A program made the position numbers and the translations under genes. This document shows positions 51,101 to 62,200 of a DNA stretch of 64,000 bases, piece after piece (position 1 is the first letter of the stretch; the number at the start of each line of letters is the position of its first letter). The notes below the pieces were generated by a model. That model worked only from the letters and a program-made list of their open reading frames with translations. It had not been told where the DNA came from and ran no database searches. This stretch comes from Mansonella perstans (Eukaryota > Nematoda > Chromadorea > Rhabditida > Onchocercidae), in contig JBAMDO010000575.1 in assembly GCA_037074765.1 (NCBI GenBank), positions 496,001 to 560,000 on the forward strand, given 5' to 3'.

Positions 51101-52189
51101 TCGGCAGTTTGGTGCTGCATATGCAAAACGAGTAGCAAATCCATCTGATATGATAACTGTTAAAATAATGAAATCAAAAAAAGACGGGAAAAGACGAGAA
51201 GATGGTTTCAAGGCTGCCGCAAATATTGAAAGAGTAACAACGGTTGAAGAAATTGTGAGTTTTTTTTTTTTTTTAAAAAAATGAAATAAAGGCATAGAAT
51301 ACTTCATTTTTCGCTGAAACTGATAAGGAATGACCCTACGTCCATGAAGCATTCACTTGAGTACAGTGATTTCTTGTAAGTACCTTTCAAGTACTATGCT
51401 TTTAGTGTACACTCATATATTGATTAAATGATTTTACGATTAAATTATTCTGTTATTCAAGTTTTCTTTGGGATTTGGATCAGAAACATGGCGGAATTAT
51501 GTTGTAAGGATATAGCTGTATTACGTATGCCCGTCATAATCGAATTTCGATAAAATATATTTTGTAATCTTAAATTCCTTCCTACTCTCACTTTCAATAT
51601 TCTGGTTGGATCCCTGTCCACTTAATGTGATTGTTTCCTTAGAATATTTGCAAAAATTTTGGAACAGAAAATTTTTTTTTAAACATACAATTTTTGCAAA
51701 AATTTGTGTTTATTTCAGATCAGCAATCATTTTGCTGAACAAGATAATGACACACTTATGGTACTCGATACGGAAACATTGAACGATTTTGTAAAATTTC
51801 AAGTTGAACAGGAAGATGGAAAAAGAGTTAAAAATAAGCCGAGTATTGAAAATTTGCATGTTAAAAAAAAGAAATTAATTGATGCTCTTTGTAAGGTTTC
51901 ATACGGCGATTCCCTTCCCTTTGAAAAAATCGTAAGTTTTACTCATAATTTTCGCTTAGTGTTATAGGAATAAAGACTTTCCAGTTTATTATTTATTCGA
52001 AAAATTAACATTCTGAAGTGAATCAAAATTGTTGCTTGCATATCCGAATGATCCATTTGTTCCTGTGATTGCGATCCTCTTTTTTTGCAGCCAAGCCACC
52101 AATTTTTGGAGCAATTCGAGGAATTAATAAATTCGGATATTAAAAAGGTGCGGAGTATTAATATTGAATCACTGAAAAGCACGGAGTGA
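48198..52189 (+). CDS. mre-11: MRE11 double-strand break repair nuclease
   Basis: Mn-dependent nuclease of the MRE11-RAD50(-NBS1) complex that processes DNA breaks. Twelve exons: 48198-48269, 48398-48533, 48786-48949, 49238-49306, 49551-49725, 49916-50098, 50378-50419, 50529-50746, 50838-50969, 51090-51254, 51719-51931, 52091-52189; 555 residues. All phosphodiesterase motifs are visible: TDLH (Asp32, His34), GGDLYHEN (Asp72), GNHDD (His141), LHQN (His228), GHEHE (His260, His262). The capping domain follows, with [12 protein letters not shown] and [15 protein letters not shown] motifs, then a coiled coil (DFVKFQVEQ). The protein stops after the [13 protein letters not shown] region, lacking the long Gly-Arg-rich and SQ-containing C-terminus of human (708) MRE11. 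The start is the first ATG upstream of the phosphodiesterase domain in an open exon. Confidence 0.94.
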
Positions 52190-52261
52190 GAGTGAACGAT
52201 GCTTTGTTATTGCTTAGTTCTTCAACAGTTAATGCCCATTGTACATGTAATGAATGCTGAA

Positions 52262-52267
52262 AATAAA
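52262..52267 (+). terminator. candidate polyadenylation signal for MRE11
   Basis: AATAAA 73 bp after the MRE11 stop codon, a normal spacing for nematode 3' ends, and about 320 bp before the WDR24 acceptor. Confidence 0.55.
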
Positions 52268-52574
52268 TTTTTTATTTTGAAATTTCAAGTGCTATAGTTA
52301 TCACTGTGTTTTTCCGCATTAATGGAATGCATTTTAAGTGATTTCCCGAAAAGTCGGTGTGAATTCATTTGAATTTTAATTTCCATATTTTTTAAATGAA
52401 GCGATTTTGTGAAAAAAAAAAACCGCAAATGCTATAGTTATCATTGAAGAAGGCTCTTTCTTTCGCAGAAGTACTATTTCGAGGTAGAATTTTTTGAGTT
52501 TGCTCTTTTAGAATTTTTCAAACTGGAGATAGATTTTTTGTCATTTGTATCTTTTTCTCTGTTTTTTTTTCCAA

Positions 52575-52589
52575 TAAATTGTTTTGCAG
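52575..52589 (+). promoter_or_regulatory. probable trans-splice acceptor before WDR24
   Basis: A T-rich run ends in TTGTTTTGCAG eight bases before the ATG at 52598. With the short gap to MRE11 this fits a downstream gene of an operon or an SL1-spliced gene. Confidence 0.5.
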
Positions 52590-52597
52590 AAAAATTA

Positions 52598-55500
52598 ATG
52601 CAAACGAGAAAAGAAAATCATCGTCAAAATGTCATTGTTGATTTGCAAGAGCAAATTGATTCGATTGCTCCAAATAAGTACTTCACTCGAGTAGCAGCAG
52701 CTGGCAGCAAAGGATGTTCGTCTTTTTTCTTAATTCAAATTTTATTTAATCATGTTGATATTCAATGAAATATCACTTTTGTTAAGCTTTTCTAAAATAT
52801 TATGGAAAATACTTCGAAGTTTACGATGTTTCAGTGTTGAAAATTTTTGCAATTGAAGAGAATGGATTAAATTTTGTCGCTGACTTTCGTTCAGTACGTA
52901 GCCGGCGGTTAAATTTGTTATATTCAGCAAGTCATGTTTCATGGAGTCGTATGATCGGTTTATTTTATTCATTTTCTTGCCAAAAGCTGTGTTTTTTTTT
53001 TCAATTAATTATTAAATAGCAGGTGAAAGCTAAATTATTTGTTTTTATATCCTAATTTCAACAACTGCTTCAAATATTTTCCTTGGCTTCCCGACTTTGA
53101 TGAAGTATTTTGCAGAGTTTTAGTTGTTATGTTAAGGAATACTGAGGTACACTAATATTCTCTTTTTAGAGAATTTAGATCGTTTTTCCAGATAATATGA
53201 TAGCTACAACGTCAACAAATGGAGCTGTGGTCTTGTGGAATGTCGATAAAGCTGCCTTGTGTATTATTTTCTGTTTGACCCTTGTTAAGTGAAAAAAAAA
53301 AACTGATTTCGAAGTACATAAGTGAATTTTAAAGATATTGTAAAATGTAGTAAGGGAACAAGTAATACTTTTTCGATAGTCATTTTTATAAAATTTAAGT
53401 GAGAAATTTCTACAATAAGCAGTTTTTTCAGATCGTACTTACAAGGCGCATACTCGATCAGCGACCAAAGTATGCTTTCATCAGACTGATCAGAATACAC
53501 TGATTAGTGGAGCCAAAGATGCAGCAGTGATTCAATACGATTTTCGAGTACCGGAACCAGTTAAAAAATTTATGTAAGATGCCGTATTGCTCATTTTAAT
53601 GTATTTATTCCACTGCTGCACACACTTTTTTAACAGTGACTTATTTATTTTTCAAATATTTCAAAAAGCATTCATGTTTCATTGCAATATAAGTAATTTT
53701 AAATTAAATCTTAATCATTAATTCGTTTTTAGGAGTGGTTCATATGACCCTATTCGTGATATGCAGTTCGGTATCCACCCTAGCCACTACGATATATTTG
53801 TAGCTGCAGATGATGGCGGTTCTGTGCGTTTCTGGGACTTGCGTAAAAATGACCGACCCCTATACCAGTTTGTAGCACATCATGGTCCATCTAGTGTTGC
53901 ACTGAATCCAAGTTATGATGATCAAAATCTGATTGCTACTGCTGGCAGAGATAAATTTATAAGGGTGTGATTTCTATAAAGTCTTTTCACAAAGGTGTAA
54001 CCTCTTTTTGAATAATTAATTCTGGAGCAAATATATTTAAATTAGTTGATAGATATATTTCAAAAACTGTTCATAGAATTGAAGATCTGGAAATGGTTCG
54101 ATCGTCCCGATAATCAATTAAATTCATCGATGTATTCAGTAGAAGCTACAGCATCTGTTTCCCGAGTTTACTGGAGGCCGATGCACAAATATCAGGTTGC
54201 TTAATAAATGTTTCAGTATTTTTGACTGACAAATATTTATTAAAATTCAAACCAGATTTTTAGTAGGATAATTAAGAACATTATTTTGTTTATATCAGTC
54301 TAGTCACCGATTTCTTTTAGGTAGCTAGTTGTTCTGTAGTAAGCGATATAAACATACACGTTTGGGATATACGAAGACCATTCTTGCCTTTTGCTAGTTT
54401 TGATGAACATCGTGATATATGCTCTGGTAAGTTTAAAGTCTGTATCATTTAATTATATTATGCTTTTATATTTCAAAAAAATAGTCCAAATATGTAATTT
54501 TGAAGATCTGACTTGGAAAGAGGATGATTCAGAAATATTTCTATCGGCCGGCAAAGATGGACTATTGGTGATGCATTTTGTGGAAAATGCTCATCATCTA
54601 ATGAACCACGTGAGTGACGTGGCTGTTGATATATCACCTACTGGCACCGTAGCTGTTGCAGGTAATGATTGTCTTTGTGCATCTCAAAAAAATAGTTCAA
54701 ATATGTAATTTTGAAGATCTACATGTACATGTATCTTTCGCTACAGATATGATAGAAAAAGGCAATACATTTTGAGTTACCATTCTCATTTCACATTTCA
54801 GAGATTTGAAATGCTGCTTTTCTCCGACTGAGGAGACGAGCAGCAAATAAACTTTTTTGGACACAAGTGAGATTCATTTGTAAAAGCAAGAAATAACTAA
54901 TGAAAGAAATATTTACAGACAAAAAGCCCGTTCGAGAATTGCTTTTTCAAATTTTTTACTCTAGTTTTTAAGACTTTTTCGAGAATCAAAAATTAAAATA
55001 GTACAATAAATTACGCTACTCAGTAAATAATTCTGTGATATTTTAGTAAGCAGTCAGTTGAATTTGAAAAACGATTCACTGATTGAGCGTGAAAAAGCAC
55101 ACAAAGGTGAAGTATTTGCACCAAAGAAGCAAAAGTACGATCCGTTTCAATCGAGCATTCCCAGTTATTTGATTTTTTGTGAACCAACTATAGCAAATGT
55201 TCGAGTTTCACCACAGCACTTTGTTACTTTAGCTAAAAAGTTAGCATGTTTCTTAGTCAAGTTTTTTTTTTGTTTTTGCTTTTTCTTTTTCGATATTCTT
55301 CTCAGCCGATAAAATGAGCCTTTTCTTTTTGCTTGCTCTGTTCCTGACAGCTTCATATTACCACGATCGCGGACTACATTTAGCACATCTTGCATTTATT
55401 CTCTTTGACTTTTGAAACTTGTAATCTTGCGGTTAATCTTTTGTACCTAACTTTATTTAGGTACAAACTGTATGGTGAGGATGCCCCATCATTATGTTTT

Positions 55501-58403
55501 CACAATAGCCGTGTAGCTGAAGATATCAAGAAATATGATATTGCTCATACATGGCGTATTGTTGGTCTTATTTGTTCATTTACCTCATTTTTCGAAGAAC
55601 CAGCGAGCGGAGAAACTTCTCCGGCCAGTCATGAAAATGCAGACAGTAAGTGATATTTGGAAATGATTCTTCTGCAAATATAAGCTATGCTTTTAAGTTG
55701 GTTTTCCTTTTCATGGTACTCCTCGAAATTTTCGGAAAAAATTGACAAATGAAATGATTTCGTTAGTTTCGTTGTGTTAAAGATAATGGTGGTAGTACGA
55801 GTGATGCGGCAACACGATCTCGTTTTCCGTCAAGTTTGTCATCTGGCGGAGTGGTACGAAATGTGGATGGTGAAGATGTTACGGAGTCTATATTTTCCAG
55901 CTCACTTCCACACATGACGTCTACTTCATCAGATTTCTTTTTCGGTGATAATGAGCTGAACCTTGGCGGATTAAATACGGATTTTTCCGACTTCACATTT
56001 TCTTAGTAATTGAAAATTTTGCGAAATTTTTTACGTTTCCAAAGTTCTTATTATTACATTAAAAGATTTATTCTGTTCTAGCAGTGATCATTTAATTTTA
56101 AACATTCTATGATTTCGCTATGCAAACGAGATTTCTGTCAGTACTACTAGTAATATAGTAATATGGCTAGTTTTAAGAACTGACTCGAAATTTTAATTCT
56201 CTGAAGCTCTCTCTTTGCAGTGATTTCAAAGCGCCAACAAATTTGAAGATGGAAGCTTTTGCACCTCGGCCATATGAAGAATTAGATGATAATGAAACAA
56301 GTTGCTCTCCAAGTTCCGAGGAACATTTTGATGAGAGAGTGCCAAATCATATAAGCGAATTGAAACGATGTCAGATTGGTAGCTTTTTATTTGCACTGAT
56401 ATCTTTTTTGCATGGTGCTGAATAGTGCAAGAAATGAACGAATTGAATCATAAATAGCTACCATTACCATACATATTGAGGAACAAGCTTTTATTTTCGT
56501 GAGAAGCTAGAACTTAGTGACTTATTACAAAATAATGTGAGATTTTTCAATACAAATAAAAACAATAGTTGTTGATATACAGTAGTTAGTCATCAAGATG
56601 AAAGATAAATTAGTTATCAAAATTACCGTGATAATCGGAGTAGCTGGATAAGAACGGCAAAAAGTAATATGCCGACATCAACGAATTGCAGTTTTATTCT
56701 TTTTTTAAGGAAATTTGAGGATCAGAGCAGAACTTGCTCGCACTCCATCATGGGACCCGCTTCCAGTGTTATGTTCTATGTTCAGTTTTTATTCTGATTT
56801 GGTAAGTCCCTAATTTTTTAATTATATCGTAAATTTGATTAAAATTTCGAATAATATTTCAGTAAAATAATCTCATTTCGCTACCATACAGCACTGTTTA
56901 GTGTGACATGCCTAACGGAATTTTCAACTCTAATTTATTGAATTGTAAACGTAGTAGTTTGATTATAGTTTTAGAGCAGAAAGTTACAATGTGAAACTCA
57001 TACAATTAAGTCTATATTCTGCATTACAACAACTTCAACCTTATCTTTCTGGCTGAACTGAAACTTTTAGGCACCTTTTTCATTTTATAATACTTATAAC
57101 AATTATAAATTGGCAGTTTTAATCACACTACTAATGCAATGAGTTGCACATGGAATAGAACGCGATCTCGTGAAGACGCTGCAGCAAATGTTTTTACAGG
57201 GTGATGTACAAACATGCGTATCTGTGCTGTTAGTCCTGGGAGAGAAATCGAAGGAATTCATCGATTTAAGTACCCAGAAGCTCTGGTTTCTGGATTACAT
57301 AGGTAAGTACTATATTTCAAATATATATAGCGATTAAGGAGCTATTCATATTTTTCACTCGTTTATTGCTGTTTAAATTACCTTACTAATTTTGATTTAA
57401 ATTCGGGACACTCATTTCGTTTGTTGGGCACATAAACTTGAGCACATTGAAAATTAATTTTTTAATTGTGTATGACAGAAATGAGCGTGCATATAAAATG
57501 CATGCTACTTATTTCTGCAATTCATTAGAAATTAAAGAAAATGACAGCTGGATCCAAAATTGTTAAAATTTCTCGGTTAGATAATTTGAAAATTTTTACA
57601 ATTTTCTCCCAGTCAAAATGAGATAAGGTTAGTTAGTTAATAATTATTATGTTAATATGATAAAATACATTCTAAAGAAATGCTTGAATGCTATGAATTA
57701 TGGAATACAGCAGCAGAAGTGATCAAATTATGTTGGATTGCAGCTGTCAGTAATCTAAGTAATGAGGTATTTCTTGGTATTTTCCAATTTATCCAACTTT
57801 TTTAAATCTTTCATCGAATTTATTTGTATTCAAGGATTATGTTTCTAGCATATAGAGCAATATTTCAATTTGAAGCAGTTATTTGTTCTACTCATTTATT
57901 AAATGAGCTGTTATTCTCAGACGAATGATGTAATGTTAAACTTATCAGTTTTTTTAAAATAAGTTTTTGCCGACTCTAATGAAACTCTCAATTTGCAGTT
58001 TGCATCATTTCAGAGTACTTCAATTAAACTGCTGTGTGCCAAATGCAAGACAGTATCTGTGACATCGTCACCTTACTGCAAGAAATGTCGCAAGAAATTC
58101 AATTTCAATTGTTCTCTTTGGTACTCTTTTTGAATTTTCTTATTTAATTTAAACTGATACCATCGAAATTCCATTTTCTGCGTAAAAAGAGGGCAGAATG
58201 TAAGGAGAATGTGTATAAGCAGAAATGGTCAATGCATTTTTTGTCTATCCCCTCAATAGTAGCATTGCTTCAGTTCTTTGCCAGTTCACGGTATTTGGAG
58301 TTGGTGTCGTGGATGTACGCATGGTGGTCATCCTAATCATTATGCAGAATGGTTTGCTTCAAATAAAAAATGTCCAGCGGGATGTGGTCATTCTTGTGTT
58401 TAG
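52598..58403 (+). CDS. WDR24: WDR24, GATOR2 complex WD40 subunit with C-terminal zinc-binding domain
   Basis: Subunit of GATOR2, which relieves GATOR1 inhibition of Rag GTPases and TORC1 at the lysosome when amino acids are present. Seventeen exons: 52598-52715, 52835-52957, 53192-53260, 53432-53573, 53733-53964, 54085-54195, 54321-54426, 54506-54661, 55047-55239, 55461-55645, 55783-56005, 56221-56378, 56710-56801, 57200-57302, 57678-57766, 58014-58120, 58274-58403; 778 residues, close to the ~790 of human. The N-terminal beta propeller shows SGAKDAAV, GSVRFWDLR, ATAGRDKF and NIHVWDIRRPF. A Ser/acidic linker follows, then the alpha-solenoid motif GDVQTCVSVLLVLGE and a RING-like zinc domain (Cys708/711/722/725/733/736, then WCRGCTHGGH and CPAGCGHSC). 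The exon-3 donor (TTGT|GTATTA) and the exon-16 acceptor (57999 is an alternative) are the softest calls. Confidence 0.93.
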
Positions 58404-58591
58404 TGATCCTCAACGACTATTCAGTGTGTTGCTTGTAAAGAAAAAAAATTCGATTAAAAAAAAATTAGTATCTGATCAATCTTTGTTTTTATGACGATTG
58501 ATTACTATATTGTTCCCTTCTTTGTTTGACTGATTGATTACTTTACTTCTCCTTCTTTGTTTGAATTCAGAATCTAGAATTCGTTTTTTAG

Positions 58592-59240
58592 TGATCAGTA
58601 CATACCAGAAGGCCATGTGACGATGGCAAAAAAACTTCCTACTTCATTTGCGTATCTTTGCGCAGCTAAATTGATAAATGCCTCTAAAATGGTATCATTC
58701 GTAGTGGCTAATGCCTGTCATGTCCTAAATGCACCCTTTGATTTCTTGATGCACATTAATTATAATATTATATTATCATTGTATATACCCGTTATTCAAC
58801 CATTTATAAAATTTATAAATTGAATGTTTTGAATATATAGGCAAAGTGAACTGAATCAGTTAAATTAAATAGCATTAAATTTAGTTCAGAGCATATTTTT
58901 GGATTTTTTTCTAATTTCTTCCGTCGTTTTTTTCCTTTTTTTGTAATAATTTAAGAAATAAAATATTTCTACTAAATCCTTTGAAGATATACAAAAAATG
59001 TTACTACGCTGTTCGATCTTTAATATAATACATCACCAACGGTAATAATCACATCCCTTTCATAATCAAATGGTATCGCTTATCTATTTCATAGATGAAG
59101 ATATTTTTTTGAAATTCCGAATGTGTGATAAATTTCAAGAAGTGGATGTCAGGATCGGTGAATTTTGTAAAACTGGTTCTGAAATGTGTCACATCAGTCA
59201 AGTACCAGCGACACTTCCGGATATTTTGCGTACGGAATAA
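58592..59240 (+). other. two unassigned coding-looking segments between WDR24 and ADCK2
   Basis: After a strong acceptor (TCGTTTTTTAG), 58592-58691 is open and encodes a segment with MAKKLPTSFAYLCAAKLINA before a GTATCA donor-like site. A second frame, from an acceptor at 59094 to the stop 59238-59240, encodes CDKFQEVDVRIGEFCKTGSE and CHISQVPATLPDILRTE. Both read more like protein than chance frames here. Their phases do not join cleanly (the first ends in phase 0, the second needs phase 1). The second overlaps, in another frame, the long possible N-terminus of ADCK2. They may be a small gene, a remnant, or 5' UTR of ADCK2. I do not recognise the family. Confidence 0.3.
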
Positions 59241-59250
59241 TATTTTCCGT

Positions 59251-62200
59251 ATGCGGATTGCACGAAGAAAGCGGAAATTATTTGATATCTTACTGCTATG
59301 TGGCGGTCTCTTAACCAAACCGATTATAGAAAGTACCTATTGTAAAGGTCATCTGGTAAGTGCTTGTCGTTGAAAGTTATTGGTGGTATTGTCAATATAC
59401 TCGGAGAATTTGACAATTTTAGTGCATTGCTTTTTTTCCTGATAAGGCATAACTTTAAGCTTGTCGAGAAAGTTCATTTAATTGCTTATTGTTATTCATT
59501 TTTTCTTTCAAATCTTAACATCATATCAACTTCATTTAATCTTTCAGGATGAATTGGATTAAATTAAACTTCCTAAAAATACAATGGATTTAGTGTAAAA
59601 CAACTTCACATAAATCAGGATTATTATAGCATCATTAATAGTTACAACTGTTTAAATTAATTTATCATACAAGCATAGGTGAAGATGATAAAAGACGAGA
59701 ATCCATGGTTGATTACTTCATCGCGTACTGAAGTGGCATCGAACGATTTTGGTTATCTCAGTATCCGTATGGTCATATATTTGTATAGGACAATTCTACG
59801 AGCAATCAAAATGATGATAAGGTTTTACTTATATTTTATCTCAAAAGTTCAAAAATGAATCATTCATCATCAATTATTAAGGTGCTATTTGTGAAAGTGG
59901 TATTATTCCTAACTTGTTATGATTATATCCAATTAATTTACTTCGAATTTTTGAATTATCAAAGGATTCTTGACTTGTTTTATCAAAATTTTTAACAGGG
60001 ACAGAATAAACAGATAGTAATTACATCGAAAAATATATTTACTTGACGACAAATAGTTGGAATCCATTAGTAGAAAAGCAAAATCGCTTGGTGCTATTTG
60101 CAGTATTTGAATTGGAATTTTATTCAATTTATTCCTTATTGGTCCCTGTATTATTAGCATCATTCGTAATCATAATTATTCTTTAATTTGTTCCTCTCAC
60201 ATTTTTATTTGCTATTAATCATTATGTTTTTAAATTTAACTAGGCTGCCTACAGCACATTTTCTCACAAAATATACATGTATTAATAACACAACTTATTG
60301 CTTTTTTAATTTTCCGGAAATCATAATTTTGAAAATACAAATCTATTTGAATGGGAACTGAATATTGTTAAGTATCCTGAAATGCCGACTTTTTGCTTCA
60401 GTTGAATTTTCTTAAAATATTCAGAAATTCCACTGAATGTTAAACTTTCTAAATTCTAAGCTCAAAATCACATGAGCTCTATGTTTGAAAAACACGTACT
60501 TTGTATTGTGATTGATGGAGGAAGTAAGCTTATCATTTACGTCATTTCATGAAATTGAATATTTCAGGGATTGTTTTCTCATCAGAAGTCATCTTTTCAG
60601 GATAGTATCATTATCCTTGTTCTTTACTCCATTGTTAATAACTTTCCCAATGGCGCATTTCTGGAGTGGTTTTGGAGAGTTATGGTGGAGATGCGTTTTG
60701 TGGATGTTACAGCGAAGTGGTCCAACTTTTATTAAATTAGGTCAATGGGCAAGTACGCGACGTGATATTTTTGCTAAGGATTTTTGTGATAGAGTGAGTT
60801 ATTATTCTAATAAATATTCCATATCTTATGAGAAAATAAATTTCCATTTTAGTACTTATCTCGACCGGAGCAAATTTCAATATTTATTAGTGTTTACTTA
60901 GGTATAGAATACTTATTATGGAATTAAAAAGATATTTTTTTCATTAAGATGTCAGTTTTGCACACAAGAACGACATGTCATCCATGGCGTCGTTCGCAGC
61001 ATGCACTCGATCTCTTATTTGGTGATTCCCGGTGGAAAGATTTTGTTGTGTCGGTAGAAGCTGATTCTGTTGGTTCTGGATGTATTGCTGAGGTATGGCA
61101 ATGATTAATTATGTATTTGCAACAGGAAAAACTGAAATTAAGGAAATATCACATGATCAAGCATTAGCGAGAAAAAATAAAGAGGAGAAAAAATGTGGGC
61201 GAAAGAGAGTAGCTGTGAAAATCATTATAAATTTGAGATCTGAAATAAGTTTCGAAGTCAAACAAGTTTAGAACAGGTCAATCATTGGTTTAATTTTCTT
61301 TAAAATTTACAGTTGATATCTAACTACATTAGGATATAAAGTGCCATCAATATATTTTCTGAATGTGATACATATTCCAGGAAATTGGAACAGAAAACTG
61401 TTCACTATGCTGACATTTACCAATGTTTCTTATCATGTTTTTTACGGTCAAAGTGATTTTGAGTTCAGTGATTGTTGTTTATGTATTATCGTATTCGTTT
61501 CCTCTTCAGATTTTGTTTCTGCAGGTGTATAAAGGCATCCTTGATGCGCATGCCTTTGAAAAAGTAACGGGGATTCATTTAACGTTTCCAAATGATCGAT
61601 ATGTTGATATTGCGATCAAAGTAAGTATTCTAATTCATGAAACCTTTTTGAGTTTTATTAGTTGAGAGAAACATATTCGTTTTTCTGCTTATTTCAATTA
61701 GATTGCAAAAGATGGGATCCGTGAAAGTATTGGCATTGATTTGTCGATAATGCAATTTGTTGTTCGCTTGATGGAAATGATCATGCCTCGATTATCGTAT
61801 ATAGATCCGGTGTCTTGTTTGAATCAATTCAGAGAAGTGCTTGAACTGCAGGTGGATTTAAGAAACGAAGGACGAGCTTTAAAAGCAAGCTTTTTTAATT
61901 AACACCTATATTTTTTTTAAATAACTTCTCAAATATGTAATGCTATTAATGTAAGCTGTTAAATAGTTCATTTGCACTTAATTCTTCAACAGTCTTCTAC
62001 TGTTTTATAAAAGAAAAACTTATTTCAAAATCTTAATCTTGCTTAATTGCAGAAATTTGGTGATAATTTTCATTCCGGAAAAATAAGAGTACGGTTTCCT
62101 GAAGTCATTTGCTATTCTAAGGATGTAATCATCGAAACATTTGAAAATGGGCTATACATCAACAGATTAATTACAGAGGAACAGTTGGTAATGCATCACA

